A stretch of DNA of 64,000 bases from JAILLW01 sp045640905 (GCA_045640905.1 JAZUFW010000087.1:1-64000), one strand, 5' to 3'; shown: positions 42,588-51,407, counted from the stretch's first letter. Made by a program: numbers and translations. Notes: a model not told the origin generated them from the sequence alone.

Positions 42588-43436
42588 TTAGCCTTTAACC
42601 GCACCGGCTGTAAGGCCTGAATATATCTGCTTCTGGCAGCAAATGAACACTATAAGCGCAGGTAGGAGGGATATAATTACTCCCGCACATATTAAGTTGT
42701 ATTTGCTGCCCAAAGGACCTACAAACGTATATAGGGAGGTCGCTACTGTGGCATACTTTGTTTTGTCCTGCAAATACAGGTTTGCACAGTAGTATTCGTT
42801 GTAGGTTCCCACACCCTTTAAAATACAGCTGGTAACTATAGCCGGCTTCAGGAGCGGAAGCAGTATGCGATAGAATATTTTGAAATAATTGGCGCCGTCC
42901 ATAATGGCCGACTCATCGAGCGAATAATCTATGTTTTCAAAAAACTGTATGTAAATGTATATTGAAATGATGTCGGTTCCGCACATCAAAACCACGTATC
43001 CAAGCAGGGAATTGATAAACCCGAGTTTGTACATTATCGAGTAAACCGATATCTGCATGGCTACACCGGGAAGCTGTGAAGCAAACAGGAACAAAGCTCT
43101 TATTATGGTATTTCCGAAAAACTTGAATCGGTTCAATACATAAGCCAACTGTGTTCCTATGAGCGTCGATAATATCAGCACCAACACCAAAATGATTGAC
43201 GAATTAATGAAAGCCTTTCCCATCCCTGCCTTTTGAAAAGCAGCAAGGAAATTATCAAAGTTAAGCCAGTTCGAAGGAAGCTGCATAACGTTTGTGGATT
43301 GATATTCAACATCATCCTTAAAGGCAGTAATCACGCATGATACCACCGGAATAATCGCAACAAACGAAAAGAATATGAGGGAAGCATATTTCAATATCCC
43401 GAAAATAAGCGTTCCTACACGGAATTTGTTTTTCAT
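42588..43436 (-). CDS. ABC sugar transporter permease (MalG type)
   Basis: 282 residues with six hydrophobic helices. The cytoplasmic EAA loop is DESAIMDGANYFKIFYRILLP, the contact point for the ATPase. It overlaps the preceding permease gene by 4 nt (ATGA), with GGAGG inside that gene. With the MalF-type subunit it forms the membrane channel of the mannooligosaccharide importer. No ATPase gene is present in the locus, so a shared MsiK-like ATPase encoded elsewhere is expected. Confidence 0.93.
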   Translation of the reverse strand: MKNKFRVGTLIFGILKYASLIFFSFVAIIPVVSCVITAFKDDVEYQSTNVMQLPSNWLNFDNFLAAFQKAGMGKAFINSSIILVLVLILSTLIGTQLAYVLNRFKFFGNTIIRALFLFASQLPGVAMQISVYSIMYKLGFINSLLGYVVLMCGTDIISIYIYIQFFENIDYSLDESAIMDGANYFKIFYRILLPLLKPAIVTSCILKGVGTYNEYYCANLYLQDKTKYATVATSLYTFVGPLGSKYNLICAGVIISLLPALIVFICCQKQIYSGLTAGAVKG

Positions 43437-44419
43437 GCTCTTTTCCCTCCTTTTAATCTTGCATATCTTTGCAGTCTCCGTTCTCTCTTTTCGGATGCAT
43501 GTTTGTCCTCATCCTCTGCATCCTTGAACACATACTTAAAGAAAAGTTTCTGCAACAAAGTTGCTATCAAAATAATAATGAGTAAAACTATGGCCATCGC
43601 CGAAGCCAGCCCGACCTTTTGCTGTGTATGAGCTATTTCATGCATAACCACAAAGTAGGTTCCGGTTCCGTTGGCACCGTCGGTAATAACGTAAGGCGGT
43701 TCAAAAGCACTTAATGAACCTGTTATTGATAAAATCACGTTCAAAACGACAATGGTTTTTATACTCGGAAGAATAATGTACTTAAACTGCTGCCATTTTC
43801 CGGCTCCGTCGAGCATGGCCGCCTCGTACAATTCCGCATCCACAGACATAATTGCGCCTATGAACAAAACCATATTCTGACCGAAATATCTCCATACACT
43901 GGTTCCTACCAGTGAGAAGTTGTTTATGCTTTGGTCCTTCAGCCAATACGGTAAATTCTCGAGATTAAATCCGCACCAGCTCAAAATAGTGTCGAACACA
44001 AATCCTCTGGTATAGAAGAATTTGAAAATGAAACCGATAGCTATTCCGTTTATCAGAAAAGGGAAAAACATAAATCCTTTAAACAAGCTGCCACCCTTAA
44101 CTTTGAAGCTCAGGATGGTAGCCAGGTACAAGGCTAGCGAAAGCTGTACAACGGATCCCAACATATAATAGAGACTTAGTTTCAATGCCGAAAAGCAATC
44201 ATCACGCTGAAATACTTTTATATAATTTTTCAATCCGACGAACTTTCTTGCTCCGACATACTTCATGTTATAAAAGCTGAATCCGAACATTTCGCCGAAA
44301 GGCAAATATGTAAACACAAATAAGAGCAATAAAGGAATAATCATGAAGGCAACCATTACGAATACCTTTTGTCCGTCTCTACTTCGTGCCCATTCCCCAA
44401 AAGTTCTTTTGTTCTTCAT
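43433..44419 (-). CDS. ABC sugar transporter permease (MalF type)
   Basis: 328 residues. Six membrane helices and an EAA loop (YEAAMLDGAGKWQQFKYIILP). A charged C-terminal extension of about 30 residues (DAEDEDKHASEKRERRLQRY) follows the last helix. AAAGGT precedes the ATG. It is separated from the binding-protein gene by about 100 nt containing a long stem-loop, which may lower permease expression relative to the binding protein. Confidence 0.93.
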   Translation of the reverse strand: MKNKRTFGEWARSRDGQKVFVMVAFMIIPLLLLFVFTYLPFGEMFGFSFYNMKYVGARKFVGLKNYIKVFQRDDCFSALKLSLYYMLGSVVQLSLALYLATILSFKVKGGSLFKGFMFFPFLINGIAIGFIFKFFYTRGFVFDTILSWCGFNLENLPYWLKDQSINNFSLVGTSVWRYFGQNMVLFIGAIMSVDAELYEAAMLDGAGKWQQFKYIILPSIKTIVVLNVILSITGSLSAFEPPYVITDGANGTGTYFVVMHEIAHTQQKVGLASAMAIVLLIIILIATLLQKLFFKYVFKDAEDEDKHASEKRERRLQRYARLKGGKRA

Positions 44420-44445
44420 AGTTCATACCTTTCTTAATTCACCCC

Positions 44446-44520
44446 TGTACCAATTCCTTCCAAGTTAGTCAGAGCCGAGGAGAATATGCCCCTCGGCCCT
44501 TTATTAACTTGATTGGTACA
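44446..44520 (-). promoter_or_regulatory. Extended stem-loop between binding-protein and permease genes
   Basis: Nested arms TGTACCAAT/ATTGGTACA, AAGTTA/TAACTT and GCCGAGG/CCTCGGC form one long imperfect stem beginning 1 nt after the binding-protein stop codon. No T-run follows, so mRNA stabilisation or partial attenuation is likelier than full termination. Confidence 0.65.
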
Positions 44521-44521
44521 A

Positions 44522-45988
44522 TTAATACAAAACTTCTATTCCTAATTCTGACTGTGCATCCTGCCAAGCGCTGTTCCAATCTGCCATAATATCTGCAAAC
44601 TCTTCGGAACCTGTTGCACCAGCTTCAACAATTCTCTGAACCTTATCGTTACCGCCGGCATTGATTGAAAGTTCTGATTCTGCATTCATCTGGTTAAGGA
44701 AATCTTCTTCACCTGCCAATGCGGGCTGATCAGTGAGGACTTCGCATCCTGAAAATGCTGCATACATATCAGGATTCTGTCCGCCCTTAACTACTGAATA
44801 TCCGCCTTCGTTAAAGCACCAGCCTGACTTTTCAGTCATCCACTTAATGAAAATCAATGAAGCAAGCTTGTTTTCATCTGAAGAATTAACATTGATTGCG
44901 TATGAATAATCTCCGCCTGCAGGAACATACTGAGTTCCGCCGATTGTAACAGGGAAAGGCATATATCCTACATCTTCGGGAGTATCTCCTGCTTCACACA
45001 TCTGTGCATAAGCCCATGAGCCCAAAACCATTGAAGCGATTTCGCCTCTGTTAAGCATGCCCTTGCAGCCTTCCCAGTCTGTTGTTGTATAGTCATCTTC
45101 AATAAGTCCGTTAGCACAAGCATCATAGAGAATTCTGAATACGTTGTATGCTCCGGTGTCATCTCCGGGATCAGAGAAAGGTTCTGCTGTATGAACGAGT
45201 TTCTGATTCATGTATGTGTTATCACCGTTTGAAACGCATCCGATGTATGCATCCCATGCACCCATGGTCCATCCTGCAGCATAGTTGGTATATAAAGGAA
45301 TAGCATCTGTGTTGTCCTTTACGAGCTGTAAATCTGCAAGGAACTCTGTAGGTGTTGTAGGAAGGGCGGTAATACCTGCTTCAGAGAAAATTCTCTTGTT
45401 ATAAAGAACACCCTGTGCATTAGCCATGTAAGGAATTCCGTAGCTTAAGCCATCCTTTTCCCACTGGTCAGCAAAGTTCAATGTGGCAGCGAGGTTGTCC
45501 TTTGTATCCAAAGGCATGAAGTATGTCGACAAGTCTGCTTTGTCCACAGCAGGGATAAACATTATGTCGCCCCAGTCACCTGTTGAAAGACGAAGTAATG
45601 AATCTTCGGCATAATCGGTAATTGCTTCCATCTCTACTGTGATATTAGGGAATTCTTTGTTGAATTCAGCAGCCATTGCATCCATTGTTCCGTCTTCTGC
45701 ACGGTCTGTCTTATGATGGATGAACTTGATAGTTGCTGTAGTTCCGGCTAAGCTTCCGTCCTCAATGTTGATTGCTGTGTAGCTCAATTCGGGTGCTGCA
45801 ACTTCTTCTGCAGCTGCATCTGTTGATGCTTCAGTTGTTGCTTCTGTTGTTGTTTCAACCTGTTCCTGCGCAGCACTTTCGGTTGAATCAGCCGATGCAG
45901 GAGCAGCGCTTTCACTTGAAGAGCAAGCTACCATCGAAAATGTCATAGCTGCTGCCAAAGTGATTGCCAATACTTTTTTTAGTTTCAT
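44522..45988 (-). CDS. Sugar-binding lipoprotein of the mannooligosaccharide ABC importer
   Basis: 488 residues. Lipoprotein signal peptide with lipobox SMVAC (Cys22), then a Ser/Thr/Glu/Ala-rich tether to about residue 70. The rest is a cluster-B type extracellular binding protein: ATIKFIHHKTDRAEDGTMDA, GIPYMANAQGVLYNKRIFSE and GDYSYAINVNSSDENKLA are typical. It captures oligosaccharides at the cell surface for the two downstream permeases. Mannooligosaccharide specificity is inferred from the locus. AGGAGG precedes the ATG and a strong promoter lies about 70 nt upstream. Confidence 0.93.
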   Translation of the reverse strand: MKLKKVLAITLAAAMTFSMVACSSSESAAPASADSTESAAQEQVETTTEATTEASTDAAAEEVAAPELSYTAINIEDGSLAGTTATIKFIHHKTDRAEDGTMDAMAAEFNKEFPNITVEMEAITDYAEDSLLRLSTGDWGDIMFIPAVDKADLSTYFMPLDTKDNLAATLNFADQWEKDGLSYGIPYMANAQGVLYNKRIFSEAGITALPTTPTEFLADLQLVKDNTDAIPLYTNYAAGWTMGAWDAYIGCVSNGDNTYMNQKLVHTAEPFSDPGDDTGAYNVFRILYDACANGLIEDDYTTTDWEGCKGMLNRGEIASMVLGSWAYAQMCEAGDTPEDVGYMPFPVTIGGTQYVPAGGDYSYAINVNSSDENKLASLIFIKWMTEKSGWCFNEGGYSVVKGGQNPDMYAAFSGCEVLTDQPALAGEEDFLNQMNAESELSINAGGNDKVQRIVEAGATGSEEFADIMADWNSAWQDAQSELGIEVLY

Positions 45989-46057
45989 AACTATTTCCTC
46001 CTTGGTTAATTTAATTCCTTTGTGTGGAATTTGTTAACTATTATTAAGTTAGGTTTA

Positions 46058-46085
46058 ATTATATTTAGTTAAAAAATTAAGTCAA
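46058..46085 (-). promoter_or_regulatory. Main promoter of the mannooligosaccharide operon
   Basis: Minus-strand TTGACT, 16 nt, TATAAT, about 70 nt before the binding-protein ATG. The whole 45989-46312 interval is very AT-rich and holds this promoter, two candidate operators and the lacI terminator; no gene is visible in it. Confidence 0.8.
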
Positions 46086-46108
46086 TACTTTTTCATGTAT
46101 TTTTTCGC

Positions 46109-46124
46109 AAAAACGCCCGTTTTT
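46109..46124. promoter_or_regulatory. Candidate operator palindrome upstream of the promoter
   Basis: AAAAACGCCCGTTTTT, arms AAAAACG and CGTTTTT around CC, located 23 bp upstream of the -35. Possibly bound by the LacI-family regulator or a catabolite regulator. Confidence 0.35.
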
Positions 46125-46221
46125 ACGCGTTTTCTTACATATTAGCCAAATTTTAGTTCCGTCGTTTGGTGATTATTTACATAAATTAAGGGGTATTTAG
46201 CTAAGAAATTAGCGTGATTAG

Positions 46222-46233
46222 TAAATCGATTTA
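46222..46233. promoter_or_regulatory. Candidate LacI-type operator
   Basis: Perfect 12-bp palindrome TAAATCGATTTA with the central CG typical of LacI-family operators, between the lacI terminator and the transporter promoter. It is about 135 bp upstream of the -35, a distance that would need looping or activation. Confidence 0.35.
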
Positions 46234-46246
46234 GTTAATTTTTAGT

Positions 46247-46283
46247 TAAAAAATGGACTTGCAAATCGTTTTTGCAAGTCCAT
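46247..46283 (-). terminator. Terminator of the GH36-lacI operon
   Basis: 13-bp stem ATGGACTTGCAAA/TTTGCAAGTCCAT with a 5-nt loop followed on the minus strand by TTTTTT, 30 nt after the lacI stop codon. Confidence 0.9.
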
Positions 46284-46312
46284 GAAAATTCAATATTGTT
46301 AATTATTAGAAA

Positions 46313-47329
46313 TCATAACTTCTGTGCGGATTCTCTGACAATAACCCGGCCCTGAATAACACTGACGCCGTAATTTATATAGTCTCCCGACATCTTACGG
46401 GCAATAATCTTTACTGCCTTCTGCGCCATTGCTTTCACATCCACCGCATAGGTTGTCAGTCCCAAAGTATTCTCATTCTGAAATGCGTAATTGTCAAATC
46501 CGATTACGGAGATATCCTCAGGTACCCTAAGGCCTCTTTCATTCAGCATCTTAATCAGATTTACGGCAACAACATCACAGTTACAGGCAAAAGCCGTAGG
46601 CATATCATCCGGAAGCATAATGTCATAATCGGATACGGACCCCGAATCAATATATCGATCATTAATCACGTAGTCCTGTCGAATTTCAATTCCGTTTTCA
46701 TACAATGCCTTAAGGTATCCGAAATATCTGTCGGTAATACTGTTGGTTGCAAACAACGTCCCGACATAAGCAATCTTTTTATGTCCCAGCGAGCACAGAT
46801 AATCCGTAAGCTGATACATTCCGAGATAATTGTCGTTTACCACGGCATCCTTTTCGCACTCTTTATTGTAGAAATCGAGGTAGACTATAGGCACCTTGGC
46901 ATGCTCGCTGACAGTCTTTAGATAAGAAGTCTTCATCATTCCGATAATGATAAGTCCGTTAATTCTGTCTCCCTCAAGCAATTTAGGCGCTGATGATGCA
47001 TTTTCGTCTTCTTCGGAAACCACCTCGAGCATTGTAAAGCAATTCTTTGCATTCGCCTTTGTGGCAAGTTCCTGGTACATAAGCCAGTAAAACGACTGGG
47101 ATTGGTCAAAATATCTTTGAGAAACAATCACTCCGATATTGTAAGACTTTTTATCATCCCGCAGTTTTGCCGCCGACGGTGAAATATATCCCAATTCCGA
47201 CGCGATAGCCTTGATTTTTAATCTTAATTCTTCGCTTACTCCCTTTTGATCGGAAAGAGCTTTCGAAACCGTAACCGTACTTACGTTTAGCTGGTTAGCA
47301 ATATCCGATAACTTAACTGACTTCGACAT
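46313..47329 (-). CDS. LacI family transcriptional regulator of the mannan locus
   Basis: 338 residues. N-terminal helix-turn-helix KLSDIANQLNVSTVTVSKAL with hinge helix region EELRLKIKAIASELGYISPS, then a periplasmic-binding-protein-like sensor domain (GVIVSQRYFDQSQSFYWLM, AFACNCDVVAVNLI, ISVIGFDNYAFQNE). It probably represses the adjacent GH36 and transporter operons until a mannooligosaccharide-derived ligand binds. The ATG overlaps the GH36 stop codon by 1 nt (GAGGAAAACTAATG), so the two are coupled. Confidence 0.93.
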   Translation of the reverse strand: MSKSVKLSDIANQLNVSTVTVSKALSDQKGVSEELRLKIKAIASELGYISPSAAKLRDDKKSYNIGVIVSQRYFDQSQSFYWLMYQELATKANAKNCFTMLEVVSEEDENASSAPKLLEGDRINGLIIIGMMKTSYLKTVSEHAKVPIVYLDFYNKECEKDAVVNDNYLGMYQLTDYLCSLGHKKIAYVGTLFATNSITDRYFGYLKALYENGIEIRQDYVINDRYIDSGSVSDYDIMLPDDMPTAFACNCDVVAVNLIKMLNERGLRVPEDISVIGFDNYAFQNENTLGLTTYAVDVKAMAQKAVKIIARKMSGDYINYGVSVIQGRVIVRESAQKL

Positions 47330-49545
47330 TAGTTTTCCTCCTTACGGATTTCTTTAATATGAATCAATCTGCTCCTATAATCGCCTTGCATAGGATCAAT
47401 CAAATATCCTGCTTTCATAAGAATGTCGCCGGAATATACATGCTCGTCATCGTCAATTGTGTAAAATGCATCTGCCTTTAAGCCCTTGAAACGAATTTTT
47501 CGGCATTTACAATTCGCCTGTGACATAACCTGAACATATGTATATAAGGCTTCTGATTTGTCTTTGCTTACAACTCCGTAACAGTCAAACAGATGATTCT
47601 CACTATATGAAGCTATTCTGTAATAATCACCTTCTCTGATTAAATCATTATATTTATGATAAAGTTCAATCTGTTCAGGAATCATTTTCCTGTCTTCTTC
47701 CGGAATCTTCGTTACATCAAGCTCATAACCGAAAGTTCCCGCCAACGCTACGTGTCCGCGTGTTTCAAAAGGTGTAACACGAAACACCGCGTGATTGGGA
47801 CAATCGGATACATGCGCGCCCATGGTCGACAAAGGGTAAACCAGCGCCGTTCCTTCCTGAATTTTCAATCTTTCTATGGCATCAGTATCATCCGAGCACC
47901 AAATCTGAGGACTGTAATACAACATACCGGGATCAAATCTTGCGCCTCCTCCGGAACAGTTTTCCAAAAGGAGATTGGGGAATTCGCATAGCAGTCTTTC
48001 CTGGAGTTCGTAAACTCCCAGGACATACCTGTGGTAAAGTTCTCCCATATGTTCCGAATCAAGATAAGCAGAGCCGATATCCGTAAGCTGCCTGTTCATA
48101 TCCCATTTAACATACTCTATGTTGGCACTTCTTAATATATTTGCAACGCTCTCATAGACATAATCCCTGACATCGGGTCGACTGATATCAAGTACCAGCT
48201 GATTTCTGCTTCGGGTAGCCTCACGTCCCTTTATGGAAATTGCCCAATCGGGATGAGCTCTGTAAAGGTCTGAATCAGGGCACACCATCTCCGGCTCGAA
48301 CCAGATTCCAAACTTCATTCCCAATTTATTAACTCTGTCAACCAAGGGCTTTAATCCGCCATGAAGTTTGTTTTCGTTAACCTTCCAATCTCCCAAAGAG
48401 CTGTTGTCATCATCTCTTTTGCCAAACCAACCATCATCCATAACCAGCATCTCTATGCCCAGTTTTGATGCCGTTTCGGCAATCGAATAGAGTTTTTCTT
48501 CATTAAAATCAAAATATGTAGCTTCCCAGTTGTTTATCAAAATCGGTCTTTTCTTATGAGTATACGGGCTTCTTAACAAATGATTTCTGTAAAAATCATG
48601 ATAAGTGCGGCTCATGTTACCGATTCCGCATCCCGAATAAACCATAACCACTTCAGGCGTTTCAAAAATCTCACCGGTTGAAAGATGCCACTTAAATCCA
48701 TCAGGATGTATACCCATGGTAGTTCTGACCATATCAAACTGATTGCTTGAAATCGTGGTTTTAAAGTTCCCCGAATAAACGAAGTTCATGGCATAGACTT
48801 CACCATATTCATCATTCGTTCCGGGCGTTGTAATCATAATAAACGGGTGATCCTGATGCGAAGATTCGCCACGCACAGACTCAACGGAAATCTTCTGATG
48901 ACCTACCTTAAGGCTCTCCATATGGCGTTCTCTGGCCCAGGAACCATGTAAAGTAGTAACTTCAAAATCCCGATTCTCCATATCAAAGCATGCCGAATAC
49001 GCTTTTGTTAAAAAGATATCATCTCCGTCATTTATGATTCGTACGCTTCTGGTAATAACATCACAATCTTCAAAAACCGAATAGACAAGGTCTACTTTTA
49101 AATTGAGAACATTATCCATGCAGTGAACAACAAGCGTGCTGACCTCATCTTCTTTTCCGAAAGTTGTCGGCAGGCCCTGCAATTTATTCTTTCCATTATA
49201 GATTTCATAGCCTTTGTAATTAATTCCGACTGCCATATTACCACCCTTGGTTTCTACAGCTATGGAGCTCTCTCTGTAGTCACCGAGACCGTTTGATGAA
49301 TATTCGGTCGGAAAATAATCCATAAACGAGCATCGTTCTCTTTCATTATTCGATGGCGTAAACGGATATCTGTCAATATACAGAGCATTCTCGAGATGAT
49401 AGTCATTAAGCGACTTGCCGTAATAGAAGTGTCCTACATAGCCTTCTTTATCTACCACACCCAATACATAGCTGGTGTTGGGGGTATCAAGTTTAAATAA
49501 ATGCGAAACATCATTGGATAAGTTCTCGAAATGTGCAATGGCCAT
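47329..49545 (-). CDS. aga: Alpha-galactosidase, GH36
   Basis: 738 residues, no signal peptide, GAGAGGAA before the ATG. It removes alpha-1,6-galactose from galactomannan oligosaccharides, or raffinose sugars. The nucleophile Asp is in EYVKWDMNRQL and the acid/base Asp in QIWCSDDTDAIERL; other family pieces are MLVMDDGWFGKRDDDNSSLG, FGIWFEPEMVCPDSDL and LLENCSGGGARFDPGMLYY. Length and layout match tetrameric bacterial AgaA/RafA enzymes. Being cytoplasmic, it would act after import. It is followed by and coupled to the LacI gene. Confidence 0.95.
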   Translation of the reverse strand: MAIAHFENLSNDVSHLFKLDTPNTSYVLGVVDKEGYVGHFYYGKSLNDYHLENALYIDRYPFTPSNNERERCSFMDYFPTEYSSNGLGDYRESSIAVETKGGNMAVGINYKGYEIYNGKNKLQGLPTTFGKEDEVSTLVVHCMDNVLNLKVDLVYSVFEDCDVITRSVRIINDGDDIFLTKAYSACFDMENRDFEVTTLHGSWARERHMESLKVGHQKISVESVRGESSHQDHPFIMITTPGTNDEYGEVYAMNFVYSGNFKTTISSNQFDMVRTTMGIHPDGFKWHLSTGEIFETPEVVMVYSGCGIGNMSRTYHDFYRNHLLRSPYTHKKRPILINNWEATYFDFNEEKLYSIAETASKLGIEMLVMDDGWFGKRDDDNSSLGDWKVNENKLHGGLKPLVDRVNKLGMKFGIWFEPEMVCPDSDLYRAHPDWAISIKGREATRSRNQLVLDISRPDVRDYVYESVANILRSANIEYVKWDMNRQLTDIGSAYLDSEHMGELYHRYVLGVYELQERLLCEFPNLLLENCSGGGARFDPGMLYYSPQIWCSDDTDAIERLKIQEGTALVYPLSTMGAHVSDCPNHAVFRVTPFETRGHVALAGTFGYELDVTKIPEEDRKMIPEQIELYHKYNDLIREGDYYRIASYSENHLFDCYGVVSKDKSEALYTYVQVMSQANCKCRKIRFKGLKADAFYTIDDDEHVYSGDILMKAGYLIDPMQGDYRSRLIHIKEIRKEEN

Positions 49546-49574
49546 TTTTAAGTTCCTCTCAATTAATTTTAATT

Positions 49575-49615
49575 AAAAAAAGTCGGATTTACCTAAATTA
49601 TAAGATAAATCCGAC
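49575..49615 (-). terminator. Terminator of the acyl ligase gene
   Basis: 10-bp stem GTCGGATTTA/TAAATCCGAC with a 14-nt AT-rich loop, then TTTTTTT on the minus strand. The loop contains the -10 of the GH36 promoter. Confidence 0.88.
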
Positions 49616-49624
49616 ATATGTCAA
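49597..49624 (-). promoter_or_regulatory. Consensus promoter of the GH36-lacI operon, nested in a terminator
   Basis: Minus-strand TTGACA, 16 nt, TATAAT, a full match to both consensus hexamers. The -10 lies in the loop of the ligase terminator, so new transcripts lack the first hairpin arm and escape termination. Confidence 0.8.
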
Positions 49625-49653
49625 TCTACAAATTCATGAATTTATATGATTTT

Positions 49654-51345
49654 TCAGCGCTTTTCCAATGCCTTATAATCCACCTTTCCGACTGCGGTAA
49701 CCGGCATTTTATCAATGAATATATACTTTGTCGGTACAGCAAACGCCTGTAACTCACGAGTACAGAGATCTTTTAAGCGTAGTATTATTTCATCATCACT
49801 ATCTTTGGCGTTTGAATTCTTTTCTATGAAAGCAGTCAATTTTACCGGCATCTCATTGATATCCATAGGGACTACACAGGCAGCAGCAACCGCTTCATCC
49901 TTTTTCAACACATTTTCAACATTATCCGGGAAAATCTTCGTAGCGATTCCGTTATCATATGTTAATATGATTCTCTTAATTCTGCCTTTGATAAATACAA
50001 AGCCTTCTTCATCCACATATCCAATGTCTCCTGTATGTACCCACAAATGTCCGTCTGCATGCTGCTTTACGATTTCGTTCGTCGCCGCTTGGTTTTTATA
50101 ATAACCATTCATAAGGTAAGGTGACTGTATACAGATTTCTCCTTCTTCACAATATTTCTTTTCAGCCCCTGTGTCCGGATCAAAAGCTGCAAACACATTC
50201 CTGCTTAGCGGAATTCCAACACTTCCTCGTTTTCTTGCATGGGGTTGGCAGGTACACGCTGTCGAACCCACCTCCGACATTCCATACCCATTGAGGCACC
50301 TGGCATCACTTCCGCCACTTTCCAATGCCGCATTTATTTTTTCTTCCATTTCAGGCGTCATTCCTTCTCCGCCGGCGCCAACTGTCTTAAAGTACTTCAA
50401 GTTCTTCCCTGTCATCTCGATTACGGGTTCTACGTAAGTCGGAATCGAGCTGACATGAGTCGGTTTATATTTCATATAAACACGACTCATGTCAGCTACT
50501 TCTACCTTTGGTAGAATAACTGTTTTCATTCCAAGCATTAACGGCATATGTGTGTTCACCACGAAGCCATACACATGAAATGGAACTATGGTATCTAAAT
50601 ATGTATCACCTCTTTGAGATGTCAGATTCATTCTGTACTCATCAGCTATTCCATTAATAACATCATCAGATAGTTCTATCCCTTTCGGAAGTCCGGTTGT
50701 CCCTCCGGTATGCCCTAAAAATGCAGTTTCCCCCGACACATATTCACTTTCTTCAGCGAATGCTCCTTTCCCGAGACGCAAAAAGTCCTTCCACTTGATA
50801 AATTCTTGCGGATACTCTGCCTTAAGCTTTTTCCCGGCAATCATTTTTGTAAAGAACGGCATGCTTTCACATAAACTTACGGAAATCACTTTATCAACTT
50901 TCGTTTGATGGATTATCGATTCAACTTTGGAATTAAAGAGGTCAAGAACAACCAAAACATCAGACTGAGCTTCATTCAGGTAATGAACTATCTCTTCCTC
51001 ACCTGATAAAACACTTATAAAATTAATAATGGCACCTATCTTGCTTAATGCATAAGCCAAGTACACTGCTTCCGGTTGCTTTAATAGCATCATTGTGACT
51101 ATGTCGCCCTTTCTCACGCCCTGTGCCCATAGCGCATTGGCGACTAAATCTATATTTTCAAACAGTTGTCCGTAACTTATCGATTTGCCATAATATGAAA
51201 GCGCTACATCGTTTGGAAACCGGATATTTGTCTCATATATCGCACTAAATATTTTTTCCTGCGGTACAAGGCTTTCCAGTTTTTCCTTTGTGTAGAATTT
51301 CTTCCACGGTCTGTCGATAGACGGGTATCCTGTCTTATTCTGCAT
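49654..51345 (-). CDS. AMP-forming acyl-CoA synthetase/ligase (ANL superfamily)
   Basis: 563 residues. It adenylates a carboxylic acid and probably transfers it to CoA. Motifs: phosphate loop GHTGGTTGLPKGIEL, YGMSEVGSTA, HTGDIGYVDEEGFV, and the C-terminal catalytic Lys in MPVTAVGKVDYKAL. No carrier-protein domain or membrane anchor is seen. It stands alone between its own promoter and terminator, with no fatty-acid or secondary-metabolite genes nearby, so the substrate is open; a medium- or long-chain fatty acid is a reasonable guess. The ATG follows GGGGG rather than a perfect ribosome site. Confidence 0.9.
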   Translation of the reverse strand: MQNKTGYPSIDRPWKKFYTKEKLESLVPQEKIFSAIYETNIRFPNDVALSYYGKSISYGQLFENIDLVANALWAQGVRKGDIVTMMLLKQPEAVYLAYALSKIGAIINFISVLSGEEEIVHYLNEAQSDVLVVLDLFNSKVESIIHQTKVDKVISVSLCESMPFFTKMIAGKKLKAEYPQEFIKWKDFLRLGKGAFAEESEYVSGETAFLGHTGGTTGLPKGIELSDDVINGIADEYRMNLTSQRGDTYLDTIVPFHVYGFVVNTHMPLMLGMKTVILPKVEVADMSRVYMKYKPTHVSSIPTYVEPVIEMTGKNLKYFKTVGAGGEGMTPEMEEKINAALESGGSDARCLNGYGMSEVGSTACTCQPHARKRGSVGIPLSRNVFAAFDPDTGAEKKYCEEGEICIQSPYLMNGYYKNQAATNEIVKQHADGHLWVHTGDIGYVDEEGFVFIKGRIKRIILTYDNGIATKIFPDNVENVLKKDEAVAAACVVPMDINEMPVKLTAFIEKNSNAKDSDDEIILRLKDLCTRELQAFAVPTKYIFIDKMPVTAVGKVDYKALEKR

Positions 51346-51379
51346 AATAACGCCCCCTTGAGTATAGAAACCTACTGTT

Positions 51380-51407
51380 AATATACCCTATCGACCCCCC
51401 CAGTCAA
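51380..51407 (-). promoter_or_regulatory. Promoter of the acyl ligase gene
   Basis: Minus-strand TTGACT, 16 nt, TATATT. The spacer begins with seven G residues, unusual in this AT-rich DNA, and may be a regulator contact site. Confidence 0.6.

Noticed and set aside
46109..46283. Catabolite-response (cre) element near the transporter promoter
   Set aside because: No match to the TGNAANCGNWNNCA consensus with correct spacing; the closest sequence is the lacI terminator loop, one base too long.
49597..49602. TATAAT in the ligase terminator loop as mere AT-rich chance
   Set aside because: A perfect TTGACA lies exactly 16 nt upstream, and the GH36 gene otherwise has no promoter, so it was kept as a promoter.
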